The notes below the pieces were generated by a model. The model saw only the letters and a list, made by a program, of their open reading frames with translations. It made no database searches and was not told the origin of the DNA. The position numbers were made by a program, and so were the translations under genes. A DNA stretch of 64,000 nucleotides from Kibdelosporangium persicum (GTDB lineage: Bacteria > Actinomycetota > Actinomycetes > Mycobacteriales > Pseudonocardiaceae), in assembly GCF_013280595.1 (NCBI RefSeq), contig NZ_JAAATY010000003.1, positions 62,001 to 126,000 on the forward strand, in the 5' to 3' direction. Shown here piece by piece: positions 7,706-16,817 of this stretch; the stretch's first letter is position 1, and each line of letters starts with the position of its first letter.

Positions 7706-10650
7706 CACGCCGCCTCCCCCACCGCGTCGGGAGTCAGCTCGAACATCTCCCGCAACGCGTCGGTGGACAGCTCGGTCAGCCAGTCCTCGCCGGTGCCGAC
7801 GACCATCTCCGCCAGGGCCTTCTTCTGTCTGATCATCGCGTCGATGCGGTCCTCGACCGTTCCCGCGCAGACGAACTTGCGGACCTGCACGTTGCGGCGC
7901 TGGCCGATGCGGAACGCCCGGTCGGTCGCCTGGTCCTCCACCGCCGGGTTCCACCACCGGTCGACGTGCACGACATGGCTCGCCGCGGTGAGATTCAGTC
8001 CCACGCCGCCGGCCTTGAGCGACAGCACGAAGATCGGCGGTCCGGCGTCGGACTGGAACCGTTCGACCATCGCATCGCGCTGGGACTTGGTCACGCCGCC
8101 GTGCAGGAACAGCACCGGCTGCTCGAACCTGGCCGTCAGGTGCGCCCGCAGCATCTCACCGAACTCGGCGAACTGCGTGAAGCACAGCACCTTGTCCCCT
8201 TCGGACAGTGCCTCGTCGAGGATCTCCTCCAGCCTGGCCACTTTGCCCGACCGGCCGGGTATCCGGGACCCGTCCTTGAGCAGGTGCGCCGGGTGGTTGC
8301 AGACCTGTTTGAGCCGGGACAACGTGGACAGCACGAGCCCGCGGCGTTCCATGCCCTCGCTGTTCTCGATGCGCTGCATCATGTCGCTGACCACGGCCTG
8401 GTACAGCGATCCCTGCTCGGCGGTCAGCTGGCAGACCTCGGTCATCTCGATCTTGTCGGGCAGGTCCGAGATGATCTGTTTGTCGGTCTTGACCCGGCGC
8501 AGGATGAACGGCTGGGTCCGGCGCCGCAGCGCCGCCGTGACGGTGGGGTTCTTGTCCCGCTCGATCGGCACGGCGAACTTGCTGCGGAAGGTGCTCGCCG
8601 GGCCGAGCAGTCCCGGGTTGGCGAACTCCATCACCGACCACAGCTCGGCCAGCCGGTTCTCCACGGGCGTGCCGGTCAGCGCGACCCGGTGCGCGGCGGG
8701 CAGGGCACGCACGGCCCTGGCCTGTTTCGACGCGGAGTTCTTGATGTTCTGGGCTTCGTCGAGCACGACCCGGTGCCAGCCGAGCGCGGCCAGCTCCTCG
8801 TTCTGCCGGGAGACCACGCCGTAGGTGGTGATCACCAGGTCCGATTCGGCGACCTTCGCGGCCAGGTCGTCACCGGAGACCCGGCCGCTGCCGTGGTGGA
8901 CGTACACCCGCAGGTCAGGGGTGAACCGCGCGGCTTCCCGTTGCCAGTTGCCGACCACGGACATCGGGCACACCAACAGGTTCGGCCCGGTGCCCTCGGC
9001 GGCGATCAACGCGAGCAGCTGGACGGTCTTGCCCAGGCCCATGTCGTCGGCCAGGCAGCCGCCGAGCCCGAGCCGGGACAGGAAACTCAGCCACGCCAGG
9101 CCGCGTTGCTGGTACGGCCGCAGCGTCGCGGTGAAACTGTCCGGTGTGGACACCGGGGCGAGCCGGTCCTCGATGGTCCCGGCCAGCACGTCACCGAGCC
9201 AGCCGTCGGCGGCCACGTCGGTGACCGGGACGTCCACGCCCTGCTCGGCCAGCGCGGAATCCGCCTGCAGCAGGTCACGGGCGGTCATCTCGCCTTCGCC
9301 CGCCCGTTCGAGGAACGTCAGCGCGCGCCGCAGCCGGGCGTTGTCCAGCTCGACCCATTTGCCGCGCAGCCGGACCAGCGGCGCCTTCGCCCTGGCCAGC
9401 TCGGCGATCTCGTCCTCGGTGAGCTCGTTCTCGCCGACCGCCAGTTTCCACTGGTAGTTCAGGATCTCGTCGAGCCCCATGCCGCCGCTGACCACCGCGC
9501 TCTGGCCCTTGGCGGACGAACTCGCCTTGAGTTTCAGCCCGAGCTCCGGGGCGCGCTGCAACGCCGACGGCAGCTGGACGCCGAACCCGGCCAGCGTCAA
9601 CGCGTTCGCCGACTGACGCAGAAACCGGTACGCCCCTTGCGGATCGGTCTTCAGCTCGGCGGGCGCACTGACCCGCAGCGCCGCGTCCAGCTCCGGATAG
9701 ACCCTGCTGGCCCGGCCGAGCCCGGCGAGCAGGACCTCCTCGGGGTGCTGGGCGTGCCGGGCCAGCAGCTTGGCCGCCCCCGTGCCCCGCCAGACCTCCG
9801 CGGCGCTCGCGGTCAGACTCGGATCGGCGGTGGCCTGCAGGAAGAACTCGACGCGCCAGTCGTCGTCGTCCTCGTCGGGCAGGGCCAGCCGGAAACACGT
9901 CCGCAGCGGACCGGCCGGCGGCGCCGCGGAACGGTGCCACGCGCGCAGAGTCTCGCCGAGATCACCCAGATCGCCGTCGACCCGGCCGTCCGGCGTGGTC
10001 AACGCCCGCAGCCACCGCTCAGCGGGAGTCTTTCCCGGCGGGCTTTCCGCAAGGCGGTCGCGCACCGTCGCGTCGGTCAACGCGGTCAGCACCACCGGGA
10101 CGAGATCGCCGGGCAGAACCGCGTTCTCGGCGCGGACCGCCGACGGCATCGCTTGGTGCAGCGCCCGGGTGTGGTCGGCGTCGGCACCGATCAGCTGGGG
10201 AATCCAGCGCGCGTGCCCGTCGACCAGGCCCGGCAGGACCTGACCACGGTCGGCCAGTGATCGGGCGAAGCGGGCCACCGAGGCCATCCACCGCCACGAC
10301 CCGCTCGGCGTCTCCGGCGGTTCCTCGCCCAGCACCCGCATGGCTTCGGCGGGGGTCAACGCCAGGGCGTTCACGGTCCACGGGGCGAGTTTCAGCTTCT
10401 TCGGCCTGCCGGCCGTGGCACGGACCAACTCCGGCGCCGCGACCGGGCCCGTGCCCGACGACGGCAGCAGAAGCGTGAACGAGAACTCGTCGCCGGTGCC
10501 GAAGACCTTGCGCAGTGTCTCGGCTGACGCGCCGAAAGGATGCTTCTTCGGCCTGGCCCCCGGCCGGACGTCGGCGGCGGGCACCGTGGCGTCCTCGGCC
10601 CATACGCACACCCCGCCGGTCGACGACCAGGCAGCGTGGACAACAAGCAT
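7705..10650 (-). CDS. SNF2/RapA-type DEAD/DEAH-box helicase (Swi2/Snf2 ATPase)
   Basis: A 981-residue double-stranded-DNA translocase. The N-terminal ~450 residues are the bacterial SNF2-associated domain. The ATPase core starts after RPYQQRGLAWLSFL: motif I DDMGLGKTVQ, motif II DEAQ (VLDEAQNIKN), motif III LTGTPVENRL, then the second RecA lobe with FTQFAEFGEML, LKAGGVGLNLT and motif VI FRIGQRRNV. All catalytic motifs are intact. It is the first gene of a two-gene operon with the SWIM protein. A palindromic element (10681-10728) lies just upstream and probably ends the preceding DUF1707 transcript. Confidence 0.95.
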   Translation of the reverse strand: MLVVHAAWSSTGGVCVWAEDATVPAADVRPGARPKKHPFGASAETLRKVFGTGDEFSFTLLLPSSGTGPVAAPELVRATAGRPKKLKLAPWTVNALALTPAEAMRVLGEEPPETPSGSWRWMASVARFARSLADRGQVLPGLVDGHARWIPQLIGADADHTRALHQAMPSAVRAENAVLPGDLVPVVLTALTDATVRDRLAESPPGKTPAERWLRALTTPDGRVDGDLGDLGETLRAWHRSAAPPAGPLRTCFRLALPDEDDDDWRVEFFLQATADPSLTASAAEVWRGTGAAKLLARHAQHPEEVLLAGLGRASRVYPELDAALRVSAPAELKTDPQGAYRFLRQSANALTLAGFGVQLPSALQRAPELGLKLKASSSAKGQSAVVSGGMGLDEILNYQWKLAVGENELTEDEIAELARAKAPLVRLRGKWVELDNARLRRALTFLERAGEGEMTARDLLQADSALAEQGVDVPVTDVAADGWLGDVLAGTIEDRLAPVSTPDSFTATLRPYQQRGLAWLSFLSRLGLGGCLADDMGLGKTVQLLALIAAEGTGPNLLVCPMSVVGNWQREAARFTPDLRVYVHHGSGRVSGDDLAAKVAESDLVITTYGVVSRQNEELAALGWHRVVLDEAQNIKNSASKQARAVRALPAAHRVALTGTPVENRLAELWSVMEFANPGLLGPASTFRSKFAVPIERDKNPTVTAALRRRTQPFILRRVKTDKQIISDLPDKIEMTEVCQLTAEQGSLYQAVVSDMMQRIENSEGMERRGLVLSTLSRLKQVCNHPAHLLKDGSRIPGRSGKVARLEEILDEALSEGDKVLCFTQFAEFGEMLRAHLTARFEQPVLFLHGGVTKSQRDAMVERFQSDAGPPIFVLSLKAGGVGLNLTAASHVVHVDRWWNPAVEDQATDRAFRIGQRRNVQVRKFVCAGTVEDRIDAMIRQKKALAEMVVGTGEDWLTELSTDALREMFELTPDAVGEAA

Positions 10651-10680
10651 GCCGGAAACGATATAGGCACCCAGCTCAGC

Positions 10681-10728
10681 CCTCGTGAGTGGTTATCAGG
10701 GTTAGAACACGGCTAAACACTCACGAGG
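10681..10728 (-). terminator. palindromic intergenic element, copy 2 of 3; probable terminator
   Basis: Arms CCTCGTGAGTGGTTA (10681-10695) and 10714-10728 pair with one mismatch. The core TCAGGGTTAGAACAC is shared with copy 1 at 1216-1264. It begins 13 bp after the stop of the DUF1707 gene on the minus strand and lies 30 bp upstream of the helicase start, so it separates two same-strand transcription units. Confidence 0.7.
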
Positions 10729-10741
10729 GGTTGGGGCCGGG

Positions 10742-11326
10742 TCAGCGGCCCCAGGGGTGCTTGACCTTGAAGTTGCCCATCCCGACCTTGGCGTGCACGT
10801 GCAGGACCGGCATGGCCGGGTCGGCGGGGTCGGTCGCCTTGTTCACCGCGTTGCCCATGCCGGTGGACACCGACTCCATCCGGACCAGCCATCCGCGCGG
10901 CACGATCACCACGATGTTGCCCGACCCGCAGGTCGCGTGCAGGGTGACGTTCTTGTGCGCACACCGTGCCCGGGTGAAGTCGATGTGGATGGTGCCCATC
11001 GTGCACTGCGCGGTGATGGTGCCCGGCACCGTCCACTCGCCCTTCTGCTTCACCGTGCCCGCGCCGGTCCTGAGCAGCAACGGCTCTTCCCTGACGGGCG
11101 CGACGTCGGCGTGCACGAGGCCGGGCAGGTCGATCAGCAGGCTGTTCAGCTCGCCCCGGGTGCTCGACGCCAACGCGCGGTCGGTGCGTTTGGTGAACTC
11201 GTCCAGCGAGAGCATGCCCTGCCCGACCGCCTTCTGCAGCAGGCCCAGGACGTGCTCACGGTCGGCGTCGGACACCCGGAGGTTCTTCGGGTCGAACGGC
11301 TGCGGCTCAAGCTGATTCTCACCCAC
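10742..11326 (-). CDS. DUF1707 domain-containing protein
   Basis: A 194-residue protein. The N-terminal DUF1707 segment (LRVSDADREHVLGLLQKAV through ELNSLLIDLPG, residues ~12-60) is common in actinobacterial envelope-associated regulators. The rest is a beta-rich domain resembling the cell-wall-active stress-response fold (DUF2154-like: NIVVIVPRGWLVRMESV). No membrane helix is seen, so it is probably cytoplasmic. The GTG at 11326 is chosen because the domain starts soon after; its ribosome site is weak. It follows the SDR gene by 19 bp and may be the last gene of the SDR operon, ending at the palindromic terminator. Confidence 0.75.
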   Translation of the reverse strand: MGENQLEPQPFDPKNLRVSDADREHVLGLLQKAVGQGMLSLDEFTKRTDRALASSTRGELNSLLIDLPGLVHADVAPVREEPLLLRTGAGTVKQKGEWTVPGTITAQCTMGTIHIDFTRARCAHKNVTLHATCGSGNIVVIVPRGWLVRMESVSTGMGNAVNKATDPADPAMPVLHVHAKVGMGNFKVKHPWGR

Positions 11327-11345
11327 GCGCTCACCGTATCGCCAA

Positions 11346-12224
11346 CTACTGGACAACAGTGAGCAGCTCCGGGTAACCGATACGGCGGTAGAACTGCTGC
11401 CGCACCGCGTCGCCGACCGCGTTGACCAGCTCCGCGCCGTCCTCGGCCGGGTCGATGTGCACGCGGAACGGCCGCTGTCCCCTGGGCAGGCCGACCACTC
11501 GCACGATCGCACGTGCCACCTCGGCGGGGTCGGCGTCGGGCGGCAACAGGTCCGCCAGCCGCCGTGCGACTTCCTCCGAGAAACCGGCGTACTTCTCGTC
11601 GTACGCGGCCACGACCGCCGGATCGTCCGCGTGCCCCGCGTTGGCGAAGTGGTTGGTGCCCCGGGTGAAGGCGCCGGGCACGATGATGGTCGACTCGATG
11701 CCGAACCGCGTCAGCTCGGTCGCGTAGCTCACCGCCAGTGCGTCCATGGCCGCCTTCGCGGCGAAGTACGGGGCGAGGAACGGCGGCGTGCCACCGCGTG
11801 TGCTGGACGAGCCGACCCACACCACCAGACCGTCGCCCTGCTTGCGCAGCTGGGGCAACGCGGCCCGGTTGAGCCGTTGCGTCGACAGCACATTCGTGTC
11901 GTAGACGCTGGCGTACTGCTCGGGTGTGAAGGCTTCGGCCGCGCCGAGCACCATGTGCCCGGCGTTGTGCACGACGACATCCAGCCGTCCTTCTTCGGCG
12001 AGCACCGTGGCGACGGCCGCGTCGACCGAGCGCTGGTCGGACATTTCCATCTGGACGGGACGCAGGTTGTCGCTGTACGCCCTGGCCTGCGCCGCCGGGA
12101 CGGCGTTGCGGCCCGCGATGTCCCGCATTCCGGCGTAGACGGTGTGGCCCGCGTCGACGAGCGCACGGGCCGTCAGGGCACCGAATCCGCTCGAGGCACC
12201 GGAGATGATGACGATCTTCGACAT
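11346..12224 (-). CDS. short-chain dehydrogenase/reductase (SDR), classical
   Basis: A 292-residue NAD(P)H-dependent oxidoreductase. The cofactor motif SGASSGFG is at residues 8-15, the NAG structural motif appears in VVHNAGHM, and the catalytic YxxxK is in PYFAAKAAMD, preceded by a serine-rich strand (VGSSSTRGG). The C-terminal extension carries a substrate-binding segment of no recognised specificity. It follows another SDR gene by 30 bp on the same strand; both are divergent from a TetR gene across an operator-like array, so a common inducible response is likely (inference). Confidence 0.85.
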   Translation of the reverse strand: MSKIVIISGASSGFGALTARALVDAGHTVYAGMRDIAGRNAVPAAQARAYSDNLRPVQMEMSDQRSVDAAVATVLAEEGRLDVVVHNAGHMVLGAAEAFTPEQYASVYDTNVLSTQRLNRAALPQLRKQGDGLVVWVGSSSTRGGTPPFLAPYFAAKAAMDALAVSYATELTRFGIESTIIVPGAFTRGTNHFANAGHADDPAVVAAYDEKYAGFSEEVARRLADLLPPDADPAEVARAIVRVVGLPRGQRPFRVHIDPAEDGAELVNAVGDAVRQQFYRRIGYPELLTVVQ

Positions 12225-12254
12225 TGTTCTTTCCTCACAAGGTGATGGGACGGG

Positions 12255-12983
12255 TCAGGCGGCCACGCCGCCGTTGGTGTAGATGACCTGGCCGTTGATC
12301 CAGCGGGCCGGGCCGGCGAGGAACGACACGACCTCGGCGACGTCCGAGGGCAGGCCGAGACGCTCCAGCGGGGCGGCCTTCGACGCGGCGTCGATGACCT
12401 CCTGCGGCTTGCCTTCGAAGTACAGCGGGGTGGCGGTCGGCCCAGGGGCGACGGCGTTGACCGTGACGTCGCGGCCGCGCATCTCCTTGGCGAGGGTCAG
12501 CGTCATCCCGTCGACGGCGCCTTTGCTGGCCGCGTACGCGGTGTAGCCCGGGACGGCCAGTTTGGTGACCGTGGTGGAGAAGTTGATGATGGCGCCGCCC
12601 TGGCGCACCCGGCGGGCCGCCTGCTGGGACACCACGAACGTGCCGCGGATGTTGGTGCGGTGCATCCGGTCGAGGTCCTCGAGCTTCAGCTCGGTCAACG
12701 GCGACAGCAGCATGATGCCCGCGGTGTTCACCACGACGTCCACTCCGCCGTACAGCCGCTCCACCTCGTCGAACAGCGCGGCGATCTGGGTCTCGTCGGC
12801 GACGTCCGCCTGGAACGCGCTGGCCGTTCCGCCCGCCTCGGTGATCTTCTCGACGGTCTCGTCGGCCCGGCCCTTGTTGCCCGAGTAGTGCACCAGCACG
12901 GTCATCCCGTCCGTGGCCAGCCGCTGCGCGACCTCACGGCCGATTCCGCCGGAAGCACCGGTGACGATCGCAACCCGAGTCAT
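12255..12983 (-). CDS. short-chain dehydrogenase/reductase (SDR), FabG-like
   Basis: A 242-residue classical SDR. It shows TGASGGIG at residues 8-15, NTAGIML in place of NNAG, the catalytic YTAYAASKGAVDG with YxxxK, and the PGPTATPLY loop after it. The closing SFLAGPARWINGQVIYTNGG is typical of FabG-type reductases. The ATG at 12983 has the ribosome site AGAGGGAGA. It is the first gene of the minus-strand unit that starts within the palindrome array at 12999-13101, so it is probably the main target of the divergent TetR repressor. Confidence 0.88.
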   Translation of the reverse strand: MTRVAIVTGASGGIGREVAQRLATDGMTVLVHYSGNKGRADETVEKITEAGGTASAFQADVADETQIAALFDEVERLYGGVDVVVNTAGIMLLSPLTELKLEDLDRMHRTNIRGTFVVSQQAARRVRQGGAIINFSTTVTKLAVPGYTAYAASKGAVDGMTLTLAKEMRGRDVTVNAVAPGPTATPLYFEGKPQEVIDAASKAAPLERLGLPSDVAEVVSFLAGPARWINGQVIYTNGGVAA

Positions 12984-12998
12984 TGTTCTCCCTCTCTT

Positions 12999-13101
12999 GT
13001 TAGCGTTGTTCCGCTCGTTCGATAGCAACGCTACGCCGGTGTTCGTAGCAGCGCTACCCCAAATTCGATATCAACGCTATGACGTGGGTAACATCGCTAC
13101 C
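12999..13101. promoter_or_regulatory. array of about five operator-like palindromes between SDR and TetR genes
   Basis: Related 13-15-bp sites occur at 12999-13011 (inverted, GTTAGCGTTGTTC), 13021-13034 (GATAGCAACGCTAC), 13045-13057 (perfect GTAGC-AGC-GCTAC), 13067-13081 (GATATCAACGCTATG) and 13087-13101 (GGTAACATCGCTACC). The shared core is about TAGCANCGCTA. Centres lie 20-24 bp apart, roughly two helical turns, so bound dimers would line up on one face. A TATCA-C-TGATA palindrome follows at 13111-13121. Position between a TetR gene and its divergent neighbour is the classic place for TetR operators. Confidence 0.7.
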
Positions 13102-13131
13102 CGAGCCGCGTATCACTGATAACATCGGGGC

Positions 13132-13821
13132 ATGGACGATCTCAGGACACGCATGCTGGAGGCGGCGTCCGAACTGCTGGACTCCTCGCCGGACCGGGAC
13201 ATCTCCACCCGGGCGGTCTGCGAGGCGGTCGGTGTCGGGGCGCCCGTGCTCTACCGGTTGTTCGGTGACAAGAACGGGCTGCTCAGCGCGGTCGTCGACC
13301 ACGGGTTCGAGAAGTACCTGACGGTCAAGCGGGTGACCCGGCCGTCGGAGGACCCGGTCGCCGACGTGGCAGCGGGCTGGGACAACCATGTCGCCTTCGC
13401 GCAGCAGCACCCCACGGTGTACCGGATGATGTACTCCCCTGCCCTCAGCGCGGTGCCGAAGGCCGCGCACGAGGCGTTCGAGCTGCTCCGCGGCCTGCTG
13501 GAGCGATGTGCCGAGGCCGGGCGGCTGCGCGTCCCGGTGGACGCCGCCGCACAGACGATCATGTCCGCGAGCGTCGGCGTCGCGTTGAGCGTGGTCACGC
13601 AGCCGGATGTGTACACCGACGAAGGACTGCCGGCGCGGGTCCGGGACGCGGTGTTCTCGTCGGTCTTCGTGGACAAGCCGGCCGAGCCGGAGCCGCCGGC
13701 GAGCCTCGCGACCACGTCGCTGCAGCTCAAGGCGATACTGGCGGCCGATCCGGGCACCGAGCTGGTCGAACCCGAGGTGCACCTGCTCCAGCACTGGCTG
13801 GACCGGCTGGCGAAGGCCTGA
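13132..13821 (+). CDS. TetR/AcrR family transcriptional regulator, divergent from SDR genes
   Basis: A 229-residue regulator with an N-terminal HTH (MLEAASELLDSSPDRDISTR, then AVCEAVGVGAPVLYRLFGDK). The C-terminal ligand pocket is of unknown specificity. The ATG at 13132 begins directly with the first DNA-binding helix. The divergent arrangement with two SDR genes and the palindrome array in between suggest that it represses them and itself until an effector, perhaps an SDR substrate, binds. That regulatory link is inferred. Confidence 0.88.
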   Translation: MDDLRTRMLEAASELLDSSPDRDISTRAVCEAVGVGAPVLYRLFGDKNGLLSAVVDHGFEKYLTVKRVTRPSEDPVADVAAGWDNHVAFAQQHPTVYRMMYSPALSAVPKAAHEAFELLRGLLERCAEAGRLRVPVDAAAQTIMSASVGVALSVVTQPDVYTDEGLPARVRDAVFSSVFVDKPAEPEPPASLATTSLQLKAILAADPGTELVEPEVHLLQHWLDRLAKA

Positions 13822-13935
13822 CGCGTGAAAGGGCGTGGGCCGGCGACACCTCCAGCAAGCCGCCGGACCACGCGACAGCTGCGGCAATGAGGGTAGGGAC
13901 CGGCCGTACAGCGGTGCGTACAGCGAGTTTGACGG

Positions 13936-16689
13936 TCACTGGACGCTGCCGGCCAGTAACTCCTCGAGTACGGGATCACGGCGGATGCTCGGCGCGGCGA
14001 ACAGTTCGTAGGCCCGACGCCGTTCCACTCCGGCGGCCCAGGCCTCGCCCAACGCGGTCCGTGCGCGAGCCACCTGCCTGGCCGAGGCGGCCTGACCGTA
14101 GTCGTGCTCGATCCGAGCAGTCAGTTCCTTGGCTCGCAACGCGTCATGCAGCGCCGCACGGACTTTGCCCTCCCGCAGCCAGATCTCCGAGCGGCACAGC
14201 AACGCTTCCCACTCGTCGTCCCGGTTGCCCATCTCATGGCAGCAGGTCACGGCCTCGTCCAGGGTCCGCAACGCGTCCGTTCGCTGATCCATCAGGCAGT
14301 ACGCGCGGCCCAGCGCGACCAGCGTGATGCTCTCACCCATCCGGTCGTCGTACCGCCTGCGCATGGCGAGGCACTCGTGCAGGCTGTCCACGGCCTCCGT
14401 GTGCTTGCCCATCCGCAGCAGGACCTCACCGAGGTTGTGCTGGGCGATGAGCACCTTGGCCGAGCCCTCCGCCGACAGCAGCCGGATGCTTTCGGTGAAG
14501 TGGTCCAGCGCCAGGCGCAGGTCCTGCGTCCACATGCACAGCCAGCCCAGGTTGTGCAGGGCGAGTCCTTCGCCTTCCCGGTCACCCAGGTCGCGCCAGA
14601 TCCGCAGGGCACGGGTCAGGCCCGCCCGCGCGGACTCGACCCGCCCGGCCCGGTACTCGATCGTGCTGTGGATCGCGAGCGTCGCCGCCTCGCCGCGCCG
14701 GTCGTCGTCACGCCGCGCCACGCCGAGCGCCAGTTCGGCCAGCGTCGCCAGCTCACGCCAGTGGCTGCGTTTCGACGCGTACGCGCGGACCGCGGTGACG
14801 ACGTCGATGGTGAACCGGGCGATCCCGGGCTCACGCTCCGCGGCCTGGGCCGCGACCGCCACGAGGCACGGCATCTCCGCGTCGAACTCTTCCACCTCGG
14901 CACGCCCGCACATCGTCACATACCAGTCCAGCGCACGCTGCAAGGCGCACGTGCGCTCGGCCGCCGGGTCGACCTCGGCGGCGAGTTCGGCCGCGTAGAG
15001 CCGGAGCAGGTCGTGGGTCCGGAACCGGCCGCCCGCGACCGGGTCGAGCAGGCGGACCTCCACCAGCCGGTCCAGCGCCCGTTCCGCGCGCAGGTCGTCC
15101 ACCTCGAGCAGGACGGCGACCAGCTCGACCCCGACCTCCGGCACACCGAGCACACCCAGCAGCCGGAAAGCCTTGGCCGCCATGGCATCCGCGCCGAGCG
15201 ACTCGTAACCGACGGCGAAACACGCGCGCACGCCCAGATCCGCGACACGCAACTCGTCCAGCCGACGCCGCCGGTCGGCCAGCCGCGCGCCGAACCGCGC
15301 GAGCGACCAGTCCGGCCGGCTCGCCAGCCGAGCACCCGCGATGCGCAGCGCCAGCGGATGCCCGCCGCACCACCGGGTGATCTCCGCCGCCGCGGTGTCC
15401 TCGGCCGCGACCCGGTCGTCCCCGGCGATCTTTCCCAGCAACCGCACGGAATCCGCACCGTCGAGCACGTCGACCCGGATGTGCCTGGCGTCCACAGTGG
15501 TCAATGCGATCCGGCTGGTGATCAGCACCGCGCAGTCCCGGTTGGCCGGCAGCACCGGTGCCACCTGGCCCGCGTCCGCCGCGTTGTCCAGGACCACGAG
15601 GACCTTCCGGGACGCCAGCAGCGACTGGTACCGGGCCGCCGCCTCACCGGGCTCGACCGTCAGCTCACCGGCGGGCACACCGAGTGCCCGCAGGAACCGG
15701 CCGATCACCTCCGGCGGGTCCAGCGGCCGCAGACCAGGGCTCGATCCCTGCAGGTCCACGTACAACTGGCCGTCCGGGTACCGGCCTGCGACGGTGTGCG
15801 CGACCTTCAACGCGAGCGTGGACTTGCCCACGCCGCCGGGCCCGTGGAACGCCACCACGCCCCCGGCCGAGGCGGCGGCGAGCTCCTGCTGCCTGCCGAC
15901 GAACACCGCGGGCTCCGGCGGCAACTGCCGGGGCACCACCGCCGGTCCGGCCCGGACGGGCGACAACGCCGGGTCCCGCCGCAGCACCTGGTCGTGCAGG
16001 CGGCTCAGCTCCGGGCCGGGGTCGATGCCCAGCTCGTCGACGAGCGTCCGGCGGGCCGACCGGTACGCCTCCAGCGCGCCCGGCACGTCCCCGGAGCGGT
16101 ACAGCGCCAGGACCAACTGGCTGTGCAGCTTCTCCCGCAACGGGTGCTGCCGGATCCAGCCCCGTAATCGGGCCGTGACGTCCGCGTGCCTGCCGGTGGC
16201 CAGCTCGACCTCGACGTAGTCCTCGACCGTGGCCAGGTACCGCTCGGTCATCCGCGCGGCGAACTCGCTCAGCCGCGGGCCGAGCGGCACGTCCTCGGCG
16301 ACCGGGCCGCGCCACAGCCGCAACGCCTCGTCGAAGGCCTCGCCCGCGGCCGGCAGATCGGACCGGGCCAGCGCCTGCCTGCCGGCCTCGGCGAGTTCCT
16401 CGAACCGGGGGACGTCGAAATCGTCCGGATCGACGTCCAGCCGATAACCCGAACGAAGGGTGACGAGCTGGTCCTCGTCGGTGAGCAACCGGCGCAGCCG
16501 CATCACGTAACCGCGCAGGTTCGGGGCGGCCGAACGCGGCGGACGGTCACCCCACACCTCGGCGACCAGCGCGCTCGCCGGGACCGTCCGGCCGGCGTTG
16601 ACCAGCAGCATCGCCAGCACGGTGCGTTGTTTGTCCGCGGCGATCGGGCTGGTGCGGATCTCCAGTGGCCCCAGCAGCCGGAACCTCAT
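13936..16689 (-). CDS. AfsR/SARP family transcriptional regulator (BTAD, NB-ARC, TPR)
   Basis: A 917-residue SARP-type activator. Residues 1-90 form an OmpR-like winged helix starting MRFRLLGPLEI. Residues ~95-240 are the bacterial transcriptional activation domain. The NB-ARC ATPase has Walker A GPGGVGKST near residue 283, Walker B KVLVVLDNAAD, and the ARC signature GGHPLALRIAG. TPR-like repeats fill the C-terminal third. All parts are intact, unlike the second AfsR gene at 44084-46050. It is divergent from a LacI gene across about 128 bp. Such proteins often activate antibiotic clusters, but no biosynthetic cluster is visible beside it. Confidence 0.92.
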   Translation of the reverse strand: MRFRLLGPLEIRTSPIAADKQRTVLAMLLVNAGRTVPASALVAEVWGDRPPRSAAPNLRGYVMRLRRLLTDEDQLVTLRSGYRLDVDPDDFDVPRFEELAEAGRQALARSDLPAAGEAFDEALRLWRGPVAEDVPLGPRLSEFAARMTERYLATVEDYVEVELATGRHADVTARLRGWIRQHPLREKLHSQLVLALYRSGDVPGALEAYRSARRTLVDELGIDPGPELSRLHDQVLRRDPALSPVRAGPAVVPRQLPPEPAVFVGRQQELAAASAGGVVAFHGPGGVGKSTLALKVAHTVAGRYPDGQLYVDLQGSSPGLRPLDPPEVIGRFLRALGVPAGELTVEPGEAAARYQSLLASRKVLVVLDNAADAGQVAPVLPANRDCAVLITSRIALTTVDARHIRVDVLDGADSVRLLGKIAGDDRVAAEDTAAAEITRWCGGHPLALRIAGARLASRPDWSLARFGARLADRRRRLDELRVADLGVRACFAVGYESLGADAMAAKAFRLLGVLGVPEVGVELVAVLLEVDDLRAERALDRLVEVRLLDPVAGGRFRTHDLLRLYAAELAAEVDPAAERTCALQRALDWYVTMCGRAEVEEFDAEMPCLVAVAAQAAEREPGIARFTIDVVTAVRAYASKRSHWRELATLAELALGVARRDDDRRGEAATLAIHSTIEYRAGRVESARAGLTRALRIWRDLGDREGEGLALHNLGWLCMWTQDLRLALDHFTESIRLLSAEGSAKVLIAQHNLGEVLLRMGKHTEAVDSLHECLAMRRRYDDRMGESITLVALGRAYCLMDQRTDALRTLDEAVTCCHEMGNRDDEWEALLCRSEIWLREGKVRAALHDALRAKELTARIEHDYGQAASARQVARARTALGEAWAAGVERRRAYELFAAPSIRRDPVLEELLAGSVQ

Positions 16690-16817
16690 GGCACTCGCTG
16701 AACCGGAATTCGCCGCATTCGCGCAGTGTGTCGACGGTCCGGTGGTCCGGTCAAGTTCGCGGTGCGGAACACTCCACGACGGTAACGCCCGAGTCCGTTC
16801 GTTGTAGAAATACTGAT

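Noticed and set aside
7666-10260. 864-codon plus-strand frame opposite the SNF2 helicase
   Set aside because: Low-complexity Arg/Gln-rich shadow of a high-GC gene; the minus strand has all helicase motifs.
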